Origin: Minisyncoccus sp041663305
GTDB lineage: Bacteria; Patescibacteriota; Minisyncoccia; Minisyncoccales; Minisyncoccaceae
Assembly (NCBI GenBank): GCA_041663305.1
Contig: JBAYMT010000005.1
Span: 1 to 54,111, forward strand
Direction of reading: 5' to 3'
DNA length: 54,111 nt
In this document: positions 9,446-16,370 of the stretch, piece after piece
How the letters are laid out: each line of letters begins with the position of its first letter
How positions within the stretch are numbered: position 1 is the stretch's first letter
Position numbers and translations under genes: made by a program
Notes under the pieces: generated by a model
Seen by the model: the letters and a program-made list of their open reading frames with translations, nothing else
Told to the model about the DNA's origin: nothing
The model's database searches: none

Positions 9446-9479
9446 TTTTAGTATAATTACACTTATTATACTTGACGGA

Positions 9480-9612
9480 AACACAAAACCCACCGCCAAG
9501 CTGAGGATTTCTCCCCCATACCCCTTTCGAGATACGACTGTATGCACAAATAGCCTGAACGATGGGTTCAGTATGTGCATACAGTTTTTACGCCATGCCC
9601 TATTTAGGGTTT
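9480..9612. repeat. GC-richer palindromic patch, possible insertion-element remnant
   Basis: Inside an AT-rich gap there is a long interrupted palindrome: CTGTATGCACA (9538-9548) pairs with TGTGCATACAG (9574-9584), and inside it CTGAAC (9555-9560) pairs with GTTCAG (9566-9571). TTTTTA follows on the plus strand. A second small inverted repeat CCCTA/TAGGG lies at 9598-9609. The composition differs from both neighbouring genes. The shape resembles the hairpin ends of IS200/IS605-type elements or a REP sequence; there is no transposase nearby. Confidence 0.4.
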
Positions 9613-9661
9613 AGGCCGAATATTAAATTGTAAACCTATATTACCTTAAAAAATCAAAAAA

Positions 9662-9684
9662 ATAAACACCTTTTAAGTGTTTAT
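9662..9684 (-). terminator. Terminator after the PIN-domain gene
   Basis: ATAAACAC (9662-9669) and GTGTTTAT (9677-9684) form a stem; on the minus strand it is followed by TTTTTTTGATTTTTT, a strong U-tract. Confidence 0.7.
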
Positions 9685-9696
9685 AATCTAACTATA

Positions 9697-10239
9697 CTAT
9701 TTGATATCTACTAATTTATAATTAATGACCATAACATACGGACTTGCGCCATATCTTTTTATGAAACCATCATCAATGGTAAGAATGGATATTTTTTCTT
9801 TTTGCTGAGCAAAGCAGTCTGCTGTCACGTAAATTGATAAATCTCCTGGCTCCAAATCCATATTGGGACAATAGTTAATACAATCAATAAATTCTTTTTT
9901 GCTGACGTTTTTTTCCTGAGATAATCTCACAATGTACATAATATTCTTCACTATATCTTCAAAATCTTTTCCATCATTATAATCTTTATTGATGTGGGAG
10001 CATGTTTCAGTTAGAATGTGTGGCGTAAAAAAATATCTTCCCCAATTATTGTATATTTTTAATAATTGCAGGAGGTTAATTATTTTATCGTATTTAGCTT
10101 TCCACCCTATGGTGTCAACACTTTTTCTCTGCGTATGAATTAGTCCCTCCATGATGTCTAAAATAACGGATGTGTCCATAATGACTCCGTTTTTTAGAAA
10201 AGACCTAATTCTTCTGTCTGAGATTGAATACAAAACCAT
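9697..10239 (-). CDS. PIN-domain-like protein (putative ribonuclease)
   Basis: A 180-residue protein. The acidic residues expected of a PIN nuclease are present in order: MDTSVILD near residue 21, FFTPHILTE in the middle, LEPGDLSIYVTAD, and a closing ILTIDDGF strand. PIN domains cleave RNA with divalent metal and are common as toxins or RNA-processing enzymes. It begins 2 bases after the stop of a 110-residue gene, so the two form a tight pair. The partner has no typical antitoxin DNA-binding motif, so a toxin-antitoxin reading is uncertain. Confidence 0.65.
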   Translation of the reverse strand: MVLYSISDRRIRSFLKNGVIMDTSVILDIMEGLIHTQRKSVDTIGWKAKYDKIINLLQLLKIYNNWGRYFFTPHILTETCSHINKDYNDGKDFEDIVKNIMYIVRLSQEKNVSKKEFIDCINYCPNMDLEPGDLSIYVTADCFAQQKEKISILTIDDGFIKRYGASPYVMVINYKLVDIK

Positions 10240-10241
10240 AC

Positions 10242-10574
10242 CTATTTTCCTTCGGGGACTGAAGGCTCTGGTGCAGGCTCTGTTTTCGTAACTTTATACG
10301 CGCCGACCATTTTAGTATCTCCGTCGGTTAATTTTTGTATAGTTACGGTATTGTTATTTAAATCCACGGACGCTTTGAATCGTGAGGGTGTAGAACTTTG
10401 AAGATTTTCAATAAAAGAACATATAATATCCCATTTCATTGATTCTCCTCCATTATCTCCATTTGTTGGTATTAATTCTTCAATAGAAAATTTAAGTAAT
10501 CCAAGTCCACCCTGTATTGATTCAAATACCGATCTTGCCAGCTCGATAGCTTTTATAGATGCAGATTTTGCCAT
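10242..10574 (-). CDS. Unknown 110-residue protein paired with the PIN gene
   Basis: Starts MAKSASIKAIELARSV, followed by an amphipathic helix and a beta-rich middle, and ends in a proline/glutamate-rich tail (EPAPEPSVPEGK). It has no signal peptide and no zinc or HTH motif. It lies 2 bases upstream of the PIN-like gene and is probably translated with it. It could be a neutralising partner or a structural protein of the mobile block; I do not recognise a family. Confidence 0.55.
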   Translation of the reverse strand: MAKSASIKAIELARSVFESIQGGLGLLKFSIEELIPTNGDNGGESMKWDIICSFIENLQSSTPSRFKASVDLNNNTVTIQKLTDGDTKMVGAYKVTKTEPAPEPSVPEGK

Positions 10575-10732
10575 AAGATTTGTATTATTTTGCTTAGTCT
10601 TTATACACTAATTATACACAAATTGCAAGAAATTTAACATAGTTAAATTTATAGTATCATAAATTATGTTAAAACCTTGGAATAACACTGACTAAGGATG
10701 TCTATCTCCTCCTTTATTTTTACCCAGTAAAA

Positions 10733-10769
10733 AGTTCCGAATGCATCACGTAGCCGACCCATTAATAAC
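10733..10769 (+). repeat. Junction repeat A, resembles a degenerate tRNA 3' end
   Basis: Thirty-seven bases beginning AGTTCCGAATGCATCACG and ending in TTAATAAC. By eye 28 of the first 36 positions match the copy at 15169-15205 and 25 of 37 match the copy at 13376-13412. The pattern (GTTYNRAAT, about 15 bases, then a C-rich CCGACCCA) looks like a T-loop plus acceptor end, but no upstream tRNA body pairs with it. It runs straight into a hairpin. Confidence 0.55.
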
Positions 10770-10801
10770 GAAATACCCTGCAAGGGTATTTTTGTTATTA
10801 A
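10762..10801 (+). terminator. Long terminator-like palindrome
   Basis: TTAATAAC (10762-10769) pairs with GTTATTAA (10794-10801), and AAATACCC (10771-10778) pairs with GGGTATTT (10784-10791), with a 5-base loop. The T-rich side reads TTTTTGTTATT on the plus strand, so it best stops plus-strand transcription although all neighbouring genes are on the minus strand. Confidence 0.65.
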
Positions 10802-10802
10802 C

Positions 10803-10910
10803 TGGACAAGTGACTGACAGGATTTGAAGGCGGAGGCTGACTGAGCCGAGCTAGGCCTTGAGAAATTTTCAGTAGAAAATTATCAAGAGGCAAATCCAAT
10901 TAGTCATCCA
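10803..10910 (+). ncRNA. tRNA-mimic stem-loop element, copy 1 (not next to a tRNA)
   Basis: Terminal stem GGATTTG (10820-10826) with CAAATCC (10891-10897), extended by TGACT (10811-10815) with AGTCA (10902-10906) and TGG with CCA. Inside are stem GGCT (10835-10838)/AGCC (10844-10847) and an AT-rich hairpin TTGA..AAATTTTC / GAAAAT..TCAA (10858-10886). The core GAAGGCGGAGGC, GCCGAGC and ATTTTCAG..AGAAAA match copies 2 and 3. The reverse complement of the 5' arm reads like a tRNA T-loop, T-stem and acceptor end (TTCAAATCCTGTCAGTCAC); no such tRNA lies in this window. Confidence 0.6.
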
Positions 10911-10945
10911 TATATAACAACATCCTCTACTTGGAGATGCTTTAA
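10891..10945 (+). repeat. Junction repeat B with hairpin
   Basis: The 3' arm of element copy 1 (CAAATCCAATTAGTCATCCA) continues into TATATAACAACATC and an imperfect hairpin CATCCTC..GAGATG (10921-10939). The TATATAACAACATC phrase is shared with junctions C and D. It lies immediately downstream of the stop at 10946. Confidence 0.55.
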
Positions 10946-12082
10946 TTAAAAATCTTCTGGCTCAATTTTTTTTAAAAATTCTTCTATAAATCCTTCTTCA
11001 AACTTTTTGTAATCTACAAAAATGAATGTTAGAACTTGATTATCTTTTAGATAGCAAACCTCGGTTTCTTTCATTGAACCATGTCGCTCTAGTGAACCAG
11101 GTCCATCGACTCCATAATAACAATCTATTTCTTTTTTTAAATTATTATTATATACTTTTTCTGTTTTAATGTCTTTTGGCATATTACTTATATGGTTTTC
11201 ATAGGCCTCATCAACACTAACTTTAGCAACCTCTATTTCCTCGTTTTTTTTATTCCATGAATAATTAAAATGATTAATTATTTCTATTCCAAGATTTTTT
11301 TCATCATTTTTAATCATGTGGGTAGTCCCCCCTTCCCCGTCACTACAGCAACTAAAGCACCAATCTTTTGGGTAATATATTCTTATATTATTTGGAAAAT
11401 ATGTTTTATCCTCCCAAAAATTATCATGCCCTATCCATTTCCAGTCATGATTAAAATAGTGAAATGGCGAAAATCCATTTGCGAGATCTTTATCGTCATA
11501 TATCCCGTCATGTACAAACTTCTTTTGGATTGGATCAAATTTCCACGTATCATAATATGCTATCGTGCTAGCGCTAAGTTGTGCAAAAATAACTAAATCA
11601 TTATACTGGTCATGATTATAATCATAAACTGTTAAATATTCTCCTGGGATTATGCTTTGATATGAGAAGACGCCTATTTCAGTTTTTAATTCTTGAATAA
11701 TATTTTTACTTCCTTCCTGAGTAACAACTATTTTACATTTAGCATCATATCCTGCCACTTCCTCGTCGCAATACAAATCAAAAACATATTTTGCGCTATT
11801 CGGATTTACTTCAAAAGTATATCTTAGTCTTTTATTTTTAGATTCTGGACTACAAGGCTGTTCGCTATAAACCAACTTCATAATCTGGTCTCCGTCTTTT
11901 TGATTTTTTTCTTTACTTTGTGTCGTGCTTTCTGAGGATTGCTGAGAATCACCTTTTTTTTCAGTAATTACCCCTTGATTTTCTTTTATGATTTGGGAAT
12001 TGTTTTGATAAACAAAAACAGTTCCCACTGTGATAATAATAAGGGATAAGATAATTATTGAGATATGATATATTTTTTTCAT
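10946..12082 (-). CDS. Membrane-anchored exported protein with D-x-N-x-D repeat-like motif
   Basis: A 378-residue protein with an N-terminal hydrophobic anchor (about 5-27), a Ser/Lys/Gln-rich linker and an extracytoplasmic domain. YDYNHDQYNDLVIF near residue 165 is an FG-GAP/VCBS-like calcium-site motif also present in the paralogues at 17666 and 18569. A later FPNNIRIYYPKDW segment resembles the PsbP-like modules seen in the proteins at 18569 and 24233. Four or more Cys suggest disulfides outside the cell. The C-terminal segment EEFLKKIEPEDF recurs after the stop of the gene at 16500. Function unknown; probably a surface protein. Confidence 0.7.
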   Translation of the reverse strand: MKKIYHISIIILSLIIITVGTVFVYQNNSQIIKENQGVITEKKGDSQQSSESTTQSKEKNQKDGDQIMKLVYSEQPCSPESKNKRLRYTFEVNPNSAKYVFDLYCDEEVAGYDAKCKIVVTQEGSKNIIQELKTEIGVFSYQSIIPGEYLTVYDYNHDQYNDLVIFAQLSASTIAYYDTWKFDPIQKKFVHDGIYDDKDLANGFSPFHYFNHDWKWIGHDNFWEDKTYFPNNIRIYYPKDWCFSCCSDGEGGTTHMIKNDEKNLGIEIINHFNYSWNKKNEEIEVAKVSVDEAYENHISNMPKDIKTEKVYNNNLKKEIDCYYGVDGPGSLERHGSMKETEVCYLKDNQVLTFIFVDYKKFEEGFIEEFLKKIEPEDF

Positions 12083-12165
12083 TAATAATATTCTATCAAA
12101 TTAAATTGTAATTATCTATATTTTCTCTTATTTTTTCTAAATTTAAAGACATAAATTGATATATA

Positions 12166-12195
12166 TATAACAACATCCCCTACTTGGGGATGTTT
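12166..12195 (+). repeat. Junction repeat C with perfect hairpin
   Basis: TATATATAACAACATC followed by stem ACATCCCC (12173-12180), loop TACTT, and GGGGATGT (12186-12193), then TTTTATTAAT on the plus strand. The phrase matches junctions B and D; the upstream 25 bases (TTTAAAGACATAAATTGA) align loosely with junction D. Confidence 0.6.
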
Positions 12196-12313
12196 TATTA
12201 ATCCACTATCTTTACATTTTTTGACAAACTCATCAGTTTTTAGAATTACATCTTGTACTTCTTTGTCGCTTAGCGATTCATCAAGATATTCTTTGTTTAT
12301 ATATTCTATTAAA
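12196..12313 (-). pseudogene. Coding-like remnant downstream of the ankyrin gene
   Basis: On the minus strand one frame reads NLIEYINKEYLDESLSDKEV and on through VKKCKDSGLI without a stop and without any start codon, about 43 residues of typical coding composition. It is in a different frame from the ankyrin gene and begins at its stop. It may be a C-terminal tail separated by a frameshift or the residue of a lost gene. Confidence 0.35.
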
Positions 12314-13249
12314 TTATTCCGAAGAAGATGCGCCTGCCTTAACTAATGCTTCGATGATTTCGGGGGTTTTTGCTTCTGTTAATGCTGTACGTCCATCAAC
12401 ATCCATCGCATTAATATCTGCGCCCGCACCAATAAGAGCCTTAACTATTTCCAGGTTGCCAGCAGACGATGTAACCATTAAAACTGTTTGTCCGTATTCA
12501 TTTTTTATATTGACGTCAGCACCAGCATTAATCAATTCCAAAACAATAGCATTCTTACCGTTGCTTGCTGCATACATTAATGCCGTATTTCCCTTACGAT
12601 CTTTTGCATTAACATCTACGCCTGCATTAATAAGAATCTTAACGATTTCTAGGTTATCATCGGCTATAATCAATGATGTATTACCAAACATACCTTCAGA
12701 GAAATTTACGTTCGCACCTGCATTAATAAGAATCTTAACGATTTCCGAATAACCATCTTTTGCCGCATAAAATAATGCTTCATCTATTGTAGTTAAATTT
12801 TTTACTTTCAATACTTCTTTTACGATGTCATTGTTTCCCGTTATTGAAGCTTCAACTATTGCAGTTCCACTACCTAAGTCTTTTGCTCTAAAGTTTGCGT
12901 CAGCGCCGCTTTTTAGTAATAGTGATACTATTTCTAAAAATTGTTTTCTTATGGCTATAATCAACGGTGTTACCTCTCCGCCATCTGAAGTTGCATTGAC
13001 GTCGGCTCCTTTTTCGATCAGTGATTTGACTTCAGAAAAATTCCCCGATTCTACTGCTCGAAATAAGGCATCGCTTAATGCTTCGTTTTTGTATGTCTTT
13101 AAATTACTTTCGGCATTTTTCGTTTCTGGAATGATTTCCTGTTTTTTAGTATTTTCTTCAATCTTGCTATTGATTAATGTTATTGCGGCTCCAATGATTA
13201 CTACAAATGCGATTCCTAAAACAATAAAACCTTTTTTACTTTTAACCAT
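12314..13249 (-). CDS. Membrane-anchored ankyrin-repeat protein
   Basis: A single N-terminal membrane segment (KKGFIVLGIAFVVIIGAAI) is followed by seven or so ankyrin repeats of about 33 residues, with typical units such as DVNAKDRKGNTALMYAASNG and ADINAMDVDGRTALTEAK. Ankyrin repeats bind partner proteins; here the repeat face would lie outside or on the membrane surface. I start at the ATG at 13249 (MVKSKKGF), directly before the anchor; an ATG 12 codons upstream (13285) is the alternative. The anchor is nearly identical to that of the otherwise unrelated protein at 16500-17390, suggesting a swapped or shared N-terminal module. Confidence 0.85.
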   Translation of the reverse strand: MVKSKKGFIVLGIAFVVIIGAAITLINSKIEENTKKQEIIPETKNAESNLKTYKNEALSDALFRAVESGNFSEVKSLIEKGADVNATSDGGEVTPLIIAIRKQFLEIVSLLLKSGADANFRAKDLGSGTAIVEASITGNNDIVKEVLKVKNLTTIDEALFYAAKDGYSEIVKILINAGANVNFSEGMFGNTSLIIADDNLEIVKILINAGVDVNAKDRKGNTALMYAASNGKNAIVLELINAGADVNIKNEYGQTVLMVTSSAGNLEIVKALIGAGADINAMDVDGRTALTEAKTPEIIEALVKAGASSSE

Positions 13250-13375
13250 AGTTTTACGATAAGATTTATAGATATATTTTACCATTGTTTAATCATTCCT
13301 AAAAGAAAAAGACTTATTTTTCTTAAATAAAAGATAGTAAATCTACATTTTCCTTTATCATCTCTCTTAACCAAA

Positions 13376-13440
13376 GGTTTAAAATGCGTCACATAATTGA
13401 CTCATATATAACAACATTTCCCTATAGAGGATGTTTAATG
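13376..13440 (+). repeat. Junction repeat D with hairpin
   Basis: GGTTTAAAATGCGTCACATA.. to ATATATAAC (13376-13412) matches repeat A at about 25 of 37 positions and shares CATATATAACAACAT with B. An imperfect hairpin (ACATTTCC, TATA loop region, GAGGATGT) follows to 13435. A second small hairpin CACC/GGTG lies at 13453-13466. Confidence 0.5.
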
Positions 13441-13498
13441 CTATCAAAAAAACACCATTCGGTGCTTGCTTTAATAAAACTTAAAAAATAAGGTACAG

Positions 13499-13651
13499 TT
13501 ATTCCTCTCCCCTAAAGTAGGGGGGCAAGAATGGGATGATTGCTCTTCTTCTATCGTCTCCTCCTCCGTAGCCGAGGGGAAGAAAGTGACATTGGTCATT
13601 CCAATCGTCTGTCCAACTCTTTTCCTCTGTCATACATTTACCGTGTATCAT
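13499..13651 (-). CDS. Possible 50-residue protein
   Basis: ATG at 13651 opens a 50-codon frame ending in TAA (13499-13501). The product begins MIHGKCMTEEKSWTDDW, has a Gly/Asp/Arg-rich middle (GYGGGDDRRR) and ends PYFRGEE. It is richer in Trp and GC than its neighbours. No ribosome binding site or promoter with correct spacing is visible, and a hairpin (CCCCT/AGGGG) lies inside its 3' end. It may be a real small gene or chance. The rest of the 13286-13719 gap holds junction repeat D and no other ORF. Confidence 0.3.
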   Translation of the reverse strand: MIHGKCMTEEKSWTDDWNDQCHFLPLGYGGGDDRRRAIIPFLPPYFRGEE

Positions 13652-13719
13652 GGTTCTTATTTCTTGTCAAATCTAATTCTTTAATAAAGTAGAAATGAAT
13701 ATTTTAAAAACTGAAATGG

Positions 13720-14166
13720 TTAATTTTTGTGTGTTAGTTGATCAACATACATCATGACTCCATCTAAGATTCCCAGTGAAAAATATTTATTTAATTCTAC
13801 TTCTTTTAAGTTTATCCATTTGTACCCCAAATGCTCATCACTAGTCGTTATTTCTCCACCAATATAATTAGCTTCAAAGAATATATGCACTATGCGATTA
13901 CCCGTTTTAAGATTAACGTTTCTACTTATTGCGATTGGTTTTTCGTTAAATTTGAATTTAATATCCCCAAGCTCTTCTTTTACTTCTCTTTTCAATATTT
14001 CAGGAAAACCTACTTCAAACTCATTAGTATTTATCCTTCCTCCTGGTAAATCATAAAAGCCTGCGCTTATGCTGTCATCTTTTGCCCTTAATCCTAATAT
14101 TTCTCCTTCGTTATTTTTTAAGAATAACTTTAATGACACTTGGTAAAAATCCACTTCTTCTTTCAT
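13720..14166 (-). CDS. Nudix hydrolase
   Basis: A protein of about 148 residues with a Nudix fold. The Nudix box is visible as GGRINTNE..ILKREVKEELG with the catalytic REVKEE core; the spacing between the first Glu and REV is about three residues longer than usual. Nudix enzymes hydrolyse nucleoside diphosphates linked to another group. The open frame reaches 14256 and would overlap the phosphoribosyltransferase gene by 20 bases; I prefer ATG 14166 (MKEEVDFYQVSL) because the domain begins there. It is downstream of a phosphoribosyltransferase gene and may share its transcript, suggesting a nucleotide-salvage or damage-control pair. Confidence 0.85.
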   Translation of the reverse strand: MKEEVDFYQVSLKLFLKNNEGEILGLRAKDDSISAGFYDLPGGRINTNEFEVGFPEILKREVKEELGDIKFKFNEKPIAISRNVNLKTGNRIVHIFFEANYIGGEITTSDEHLGYKWINLKEVELNKYFSLGILDGVMMYVDQLTHKN

Positions 14167-14236
14167 TTTTTTAATGATTATGTTTTTATTTAGGCTGATA
14201 GTACTATTTGCTTTGATAGATTGTAAACAACGAAGT

Positions 14237-15088
14237 CTATTCTCTAGCAATAGCATCGTATATAATCTCTTCCATAAGCTCTTCCGTTAAAAATGATTGC
14301 CTTAATCTTTCCTTTTCCCTCTCTAGCTCGTCTTTATTGCTATATGAAAATGCGTTTGGTATCTTACTGTTCTTTTCTTTATCAACACCATAATTGGATA
14401 AATCGCGTTTTAGGGTAATCGTATTACCTGCATCGTCCCTGAAGTCGTATTTTATCTTTTTTCCAATATCGCTGGAAAATAAGTTTTCGTCTATGAAGCA
14501 ATTGTTTAAAATAAAATTGGGATTATCTTCAATTGTTGATAAGTCATTTTTGAATTTTGATGGATCAATTTTAGAGTCGGCCATTTCTAGGTTTTCTTCG
14601 ATTGATTTCTTATTGCTGTCTTGCGATAAGGCGAAATAATAAATATTTTTTGCGTTTACAATATGTGCCATTTCATAAATTGCCAATGCCCCTTTTCCGG
14701 CCGAAAAGGTTTCATCCACAAATATTATTTTTTGGTCAGATAATTTTGGAAATGATTTTTTTACAAATTCTATATCAAGGGCTTGATTTAAATAAAGTCC
14801 TTTTAAGTCGTCGTCATTATAGCGATCAATTTCTTGATGTATCCCATTTTCTTCAAAGTATTTTTTGAAAGGATTAAAAAAGAGATCAGCTCCTTTTGAA
14901 AGAAATATGATTCTATCGGGCTGAATATCACTTATTTTTGATTTAAGATTTTCTAATGCGGGGGTAATGATTTCAATTTGTTTTATAGTTTTTTCTATTA
15001 ATATCAAAAACTCTGGAAGATTTATTCCTTTTTCGTTTGCTAGTTTTAAATAGTCTTTTTTCTCTTCTTCGGATTGCTCAAAGTTCAT
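14237..15088 (-). CDS. Phosphoribosyltransferase-like protein
   Basis: A 283-residue protein. Residues about 120-140 read KIIFVDETFSAGKGALAIYE, the PRPP-binding loop pattern of type I phosphoribosyltransferases, preceded by a DRIIFLSKGADLF strand-loop resembling the PPi loop. The C-terminal 100 residues are charged and helical and not assignable. Such proteins transfer a ribose-phosphate to a base or act as PRPP sensors. It sits between a Nudix gene and a winged-HTH phosphoribosyltransferase, so the three may act on one nucleotide pathway. Substrate unknown. Confidence 0.6.
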   Translation of the reverse strand: MNFEQSEEEKKDYLKLANEKGINLPEFLILIEKTIKQIEIITPALENLKSKISDIQPDRIIFLSKGADLFFNPFKKYFEENGIHQEIDRYNDDDLKGLYLNQALDIEFVKKSFPKLSDQKIIFVDETFSAGKGALAIYEMAHIVNAKNIYYFALSQDSNKKSIEENLEMADSKIDPSKFKNDLSTIEDNPNFILNNCFIDENLFSSDIGKKIKYDFRDDAGNTITLKRDLSNYGVDKEKNSKIPNAFSYSNKDELEREKERLRQSFLTEELMEEIIYDAIARE

Positions 15089-15168
15089 AGAATTACTATT
15101 AAGTCGATAATATCATTATATGAGCATTTTCAAAAGATAATAATGCTTTTTATTCTTTCCCAATCCAG

Positions 15169-15236
15169 AGTTTTGAATATATAACGTAACCGAGCCTTTA
15201 ATAAAACACTCCCCTTTTATGGGGAGTATTTTTATT
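15169..15236 (+). repeat. Junction repeat E with strong hairpin
   Basis: AGTTTTGAATATATAACGTA.. (15169-15205) matches repeat A at about 28 of 36 positions. It leads into AATAAAACACTCCCC (15200-15214), loop TTTTAT, and GGGGAGTATTTTTATT (15221-15236), whose T-rich arm is on the plus strand and which overlaps the stop codon of the minus-strand gene ending at 15235. Confidence 0.6.
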
Positions 15237-16215
15237 AAACCTCACTTATGACATCAAAACCTTTAAAGCTGCCGACTACTGAATACCCAATGACTTTAAT
15301 TTTTTTTGACGATATGTTTTTTATTTTTTTTGCTAACTCATTAAGAGTAGCTCCAGAACCGGCTGCATCGTCAATAATTAAAACGTTTAAATCAATTGCT
15401 TGTTTTGGACTTACTGCTATTGTCTGCTTCGCATTAATAATTCTATCTTCCAACTTTCTTAATGTCTTTTGAGCAATCCTAGTAGACCCCATAACTTTCA
15501 TAGCAATCAACTCAGACATCTTTAGGTTCAAATTGCTTTTTAGAACATCTAGAAACTGCACCTTTCTATCTATAGTTGGAGGGACAAAGCAAACCAGTCC
15601 AATTTGATATTTTGAGATGATATATTCAATTCCCGGTTTTACTAATTTTGCGATTTCAGCAATTAATTGTTTATTTTGAGAAGTTTTTCCCAAATAAACT
15701 AACTGGCCAAGTTTAGTTTTCCCAAAATGATCAAAAGAATAAAAATCGCTAAAAAAAACTTCATCCAAGCTTAAATCTTTCTTTCCCGATAAGATTATTT
15801 TTTGGGCAGAAATGAGATTATTTTTCTTAAGCTTATTCATTTCTTTATATTTCTTACTAAATAGAATCTTCTCTTTGTTAAAATCAAAGCTATTTTTTTG
15901 ACACCATGTTTTGAAGCCGTTAACTCCCCTGACTATTTCTCCGCTTGGAGAAACATAAATGTAATTCTGTTCAATAAAGTAGTCATTTTCTCTAATAATT
16001 TCTTGATCAATTTCCTGAGTATCGTTAATAACGTAAAAAACCTTTGGAGTCGTTCCAATTTTTTTAATTAATTGATTGTCTAGCAATATAGATAAATGCT
16101 TGTATAAAGTTTTCATGGAAATATTAAGAATTCCAAAAAGTTGTGCTGATCTTACGGGACCATACTTCCTAATTGATTCTAATACTTCGGTTGCTTCTTT
16201 TGAAATGTTGTTCAT
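15235..16215 (-). CDS. Winged-HTH / ComF-like phosphoribosyltransferase regulator
   Basis: A 326-residue fusion. Residues 1-70 form a winged helix-turn-helix (EVLESIRKYGPVRSAQLFGI, then KTLYKHLSILLDNQLIKKIG). Residues about 200-326 form a phosphoribosyltransferase domain with VCFVPPTIDRKVQFLDVL and the PRPP loop LNVLIIDDAAGSGATLNEL, closest in style to ComF. DNA-binding plus phosphoribosyltransferase domains occur in regulators such as PurR that sense PRPP or nucleotides. A perfect palindrome inside its own promoter suggests autoregulation. The predicted transcript begins at or next to the ATG, so the mRNA is probably leaderless. Confidence 0.75.
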   Translation of the reverse strand: MNNISKEATEVLESIRKYGPVRSAQLFGILNISMKTLYKHLSILLDNQLIKKIGTTPKVFYVINDTQEIDQEIIRENDYFIEQNYIYVSPSGEIVRGVNGFKTWCQKNSFDFNKEKILFSKKYKEMNKLKKNNLISAQKIILSGKKDLSLDEVFFSDFYSFDHFGKTKLGQLVYLGKTSQNKQLIAEIAKLVKPGIEYIISKYQIGLVCFVPPTIDRKVQFLDVLKSNLNLKMSELIAMKVMGSTRIAQKTLRKLEDRIINAKQTIAVSPKQAIDLNVLIIDDAAGSGATLNELAKKIKNISSKKIKVIGYSVVGSFKGFDVISEV

Positions 16216-16221
16216 ATTTTA

Positions 16222-16259
16222 ATTATAGGGGGTGAATATTCACCCGTCAATACTCACCC
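16222..16259 (-). promoter_or_regulatory. Promoter with operator palindrome for the HTH-phosphoribosyltransferase gene
   Basis: On the minus strand TTGACG (16250-16245) and TATAAT (16227-16222) are 17 bases apart. The spacer contains most of the perfect palindrome GGGTGAATATTCACCC (16230-16245). A second half-like copy GGGTGAGTATT lies just upstream (16259-16249) in direct orientation. A repressor bound here would block polymerase. Transcription would start at about 16215, the A of the ATG. Confidence 0.75.
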
Positions 16260-16328
16260 TTCACTAGGATTCTAGAATAATAGCCGAAATATCCTTTTTT
16301 TCTTAAACACAGCCCTAACTCCTCCACA

Positions 16329-16370
16329 ATACCCATACATAATAACATCTCCGAAAAGGAGATGTTTTGA
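16329..16370 (+). repeat. Junction repeat F with perfect hairpin
   Basis: ATACCCATACATAATAACATC followed by the stem AACATCTCC/GGAGATGTT (16344-16352 with 16358-16366, loop GAAAA). The tail CCCATACATAATAAC resembles the end of repeats A and D with a short insertion. Confidence 0.45.

Larger units (their letters stand above)
10575..10945. other. Gene-free 371-bp stretch holding repeats and a structured element
   Basis: No convincing ORF on either strand. It contains, in order, an AT-rich upstream region for the 110-residue gene, a tRNA-3'-end-like repeat (10733-10769), a long terminator-like hairpin (10762-10801), a structured element related to two tRNA-linked copies at 45.6-46.0 kb (10803-10910), and a second hairpin (10921-10939) before the stop of the next gene. 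Confidence 0.6.

Noticed and set aside
9351..9614. An 87-codon plus-strand ORF
   Set aside because: It overlaps the signal-peptide gene and the palindromic patch and has no start signals; a shadow.
10733..10769. A complete tRNA gene at this repeat
   Set aside because: Only a T-loop/acceptor-like 3' part is present; no matching 5' acceptor, D-arm or anticodon arm upstream.
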